Source of the DNA: Mycobacteroides chelonae
Lineage (GTDB): Bacteria > Actinomycetota > Actinomycetes > Mycobacteriales > Mycobacteriaceae
Assembly: GCF_016767715.1 (NCBI RefSeq)
Contig: NZ_CP050145.1
Span: forward strand, 2,170,001 to 2,234,000
Length of the DNA stretch: 64,000 bases
Reading direction: 5' to 3'
The position numbers and the translations under genes were made by a program. A model generated the notes under the pieces. It did not search any database, was not told the origin of the DNA, and was given only the letters and a program-made list of their open reading frames with translations. Positions 62,528 to 64,000 of the stretch are shown one piece after another. Numbering within the stretch: position 1 is the first letter of the stretch; each line of letters begins with the position of its first letter.

Positions 62528-64000
62528 GTGCAGACTCAACTGCTCGTCAATGCGCGCGTGCATAGCCCGTCGCATCCGGCGGCGACCGCGATGGCCGTGA
62601 CCGGCGATGTCATCAGCTGGATCGGCGAGGACGACCTCGGTCGTGCCGAGTTCCCGAACGCCGACATCGTCGACCTCGAGGGTGCCTTCGTCGCGCCCGC
62701 GTTCGTCGACGCCCATGTTCATCTCACCGCCATCGGACTGTCCCTCATCGGGCTCGACTTGTCCGGGATGTCTTCGCGGGAGCAGTGCCTGGCCCGACTG
62801 ACCGCGTACGCCGGCGAGCACTCCGATGAGGTGATCTGGGGGCATGGCTGGGACGAATCGCGATGGCCCGAGCGGCAGCCGCTGACCACTGTCGATCTCG
62901 ACGAGGCCGCGCCTGGCCGGGCCGTCTACCTCAGCCGGATCGATGTGCATTCGGCTGCGGCGTCGACCGCGCTGCGGCAGCAGGTACCCGGGCTTGCCGG
63001 GGCCACGGGATTTCATCCCGAACATCCGGTGGCCGGTGCGGCTCATCACCTGTTACGGGCACATGCGCGCGGCGCGCTCTCCGTCAATGGGCGTGCGACA
63101 GCGCGGCGCGCGGCGCTGGACAGTGCGGCATCGCTGGGTCTGGTGTCGGTGCACGAGTGCGGCGGGCCGGAGATCAGTGGTTTGGACGATTTCCGCGAGC
63201 TGTTGGCCACCGAGCATGGCGTGCAGGTCACCGGATATTGGGGCGAGCCGGCGCGCGACGCCGAGCACGCGCGCGAGCTCATCGCGTTGACGGGGGCCGC
63301 CGGTCTGGCCGGAGACCTCTTCGTCGACGGTGCGTTGGGATCGCACACCGCCTGGCTGCAGGAGCCCTATCACGACGCACCACACACCTGCGGCACCATG
63401 CATCTGGATGCCGAAACCGTTGAGACGCACCTGGACTCGTGCACACGGGCCGGTATTACCGCGGGATTCCACGTGATCGGTGACGCTGCTGTCACTCAGG
63501 TGATCGACGCGCTGGACCGCGTCGCCACCCGGCACGGCATACCGGCTGTGGCTCGGTGCGGGCACCGCCTTGAGCACCTGGAAATGATCTCGGCGGCACA
63601 GGCGGAGCAGCTCGGTCGCCTTGGGGTGATCGCCAGTGTGCAACCGGCCTTTGACGCCCTCTGGGGCGGCCCCGATGGTATGTACGCGGAACGACTCGGC
63701 GTGGATCGAGGTACTCAGCTAAACCCGCTGGCGCTGTTAGCATCCCAAGGCGTGCCCCTCGCGTTCGGTTCTGACGCCCCTGTCACGCCCCTGGATCCGT
63801 GGATGACGGTGCGGGCGGCAGCCCATCATCGCACCCCAACCAGTTCCGTCTCGGTCCGCGCGGCGTTCGGCGCCGCCACCCGAGGTGGCTGGCGCGCCCA
63901 GGGAGTTCATGACGGTGCCACGGGCACGCTGATCCCGGGAGCACTTGCCAGCTATGCGATTTGGGAGACGGGGGAGTTGACCATCAACACCAGCCAACCG
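62528..64000 (+). CDS. Amidohydrolase (YtcJ-like, amidohydrolase_3), 3' end missing
   Basis: The reading frame starts at GTG 62528 and is still open at the right edge (491 codons). Relatives are about 500-560 residues, so only a short C-terminal piece is missing. It is a TIM-barrel metal hydrolase. The N-terminal strand domain (LLVNARVHSP) is followed by the metal-binding AFVDAHVHLTAIG, then WGHGWDESRWPE, LFVDGALGSHTAWLQEPYHD, GFHVIGDAAVTQVIDAL and LAFGSDAPVTPLDPW with the catalytic Asp. YtcJ relatives hydrolyse exocyclic amides or esters; the substrate is unknown. The CAGAAT hexamer at 62516-62521 could be a -10 box for a leaderless message. Confidence 0.85.
   Translation, partial: MQTQLLVNARVHSPSHPAATAMAVTGDVISWIGEDDLGRAEFPNADIVDLEGAFVAPAFVDAHVHLTAIGLSLIGLDLSGMSSREQCLARLTAYAGEHSDEVIWGHGWDESRWPERQPLTTVDLDEAAPGRAVYLSRIDVHSAAASTALRQQVPGLAGATGFHPEHPVAGAAHHLLRAHARGALSVNGRATARRAALDSAASLGLVSVHECGGPEISGLDDFRELLATEHGVQVTGYWGEPARDAEHARELIALTGAAGLAGDLFVDGALGSHTAWLQEPYHDAPHTCGTMHLDAETVETHLDSCTRAGITAGFHVIGDAAVTQVIDALDRVATRHGIPAVARCGHRLEHLEMISAAQAEQLGRLGVIASVQPAFDALWGGPDGMYAERLGVDRGTQLNPLALLASQGVPLAFGSDAPVTPLDPWMTVRAAAHHRTPTSSVSVRAAFGAATRGGWRAQGVHDGATGTLIPGALASYAIWETGELTINTSQP

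Overview
The window is high-GC actinobacterial DNA from a mycobacterium. The gene order follows the chromosomal stretch that in M. tuberculosis runs roughly from Rv2119 (RecB-like) and Rv2118c (TrmI) through the Pup-proteasome genes (mpa, dop, pup, prcB, prcA, pafA, pafB, pafC), tatA-tatC-helY, Rv2091c, Rv2090 and pepE, to the cobalamin genes (cobL, M, K, IJ, H, G, N). Accessory blocks differ from M. tuberculosis. The general look (64 kb with no insertion sequence, many leaderless genes, desaturase and P450 blocks) fits a rapidly growing mycobacterium, perhaps of the Mycobacteroides abscessus/chelonae group. The species call is inference; membership of Mycobacteriaceae is secure.

Layout. 1-1054 is the 3' end of nuoN. 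1.2-14.2 kb is a lipid and redox block: a front-end/DesA3-type desaturase, a C-terminally truncated orphan MlaE/YrbE permease, an NTF2-like protein and P450 divergent from a TetR regulator, a MOSC protein, a thioesterase-like protein plus RecB-like nuclease, a CocE-type hydrolase, a DesA1-type acyl-ACP desaturase, an RhlE-type helicase and TrmI. 14.2-15.5 kb holds two tandem secreted proteins of the MTB12/LppK family. mpa (15.6-17.4 kb) is separated from dop-pup-prcB-prcA (27.2-30.6 kb) by about 10 kb. That interval contains sigL-rslA and a four-gene cassette (ThDP enzyme, SRPBCC protein, KAS III-like enzyme, HisC-like aminotransferase), bracketed by two methyltransferase genes. After prcA come a WxG/YxxxD protein pair, a sulfonate/nitrate-type ABC transporter, an ankyrin protein, an amidase and a GT4 glycosyltransferase. 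Then come pafA, pafB-pafC-tatA-tatC-helY, a DUF4333-like protein, a 5'-3' exonuclease, pepE, an F420-type biliverdin reductase homologue, an SDR, the cobalamin cluster, two further PPOX-fold proteins, an FxsA-like protein and a partial amidohydrolase that runs off the end.

How the parts work together. Dop deamidates the C-terminal Gln of Pup, PafA ligates Pup to proteins, Mpa unfolds pupylated proteins and PrcA/PrcB degrade them. PafBC, next to pafA, is the LexA-independent DNA-damage activator. The cob genes supply most of the aerobic corrin ring steps (precorrin-2 to hydrogenobyrinate) plus the large cobaltochelatase subunit.

The most interesting signal is regulatory. The motif TGAACC-N16-CGTGTA lies upstream of sigL itself and recurs with identical boxes and spacing upstream of the four-gene cassette, where it places the transcription start on the ATG. 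This makes the cassette a probable SigL-controlled biosynthetic unit of unknown product. Other notable signals are near-identical palindromes in front of two unrelated desaturase genes, three 33-35 bp divergent promoters with back-to-back -10 boxes, and a T7SS-substrate-like pair at the prcA-adjacent site where M. tuberculosis carries a PE/PPE pair. No stretch longer than 300 bp lacks a gene. I saw no tRNA, rRNA, CRISPR array, insertion sequence, phage gene or cobalamin riboswitch.
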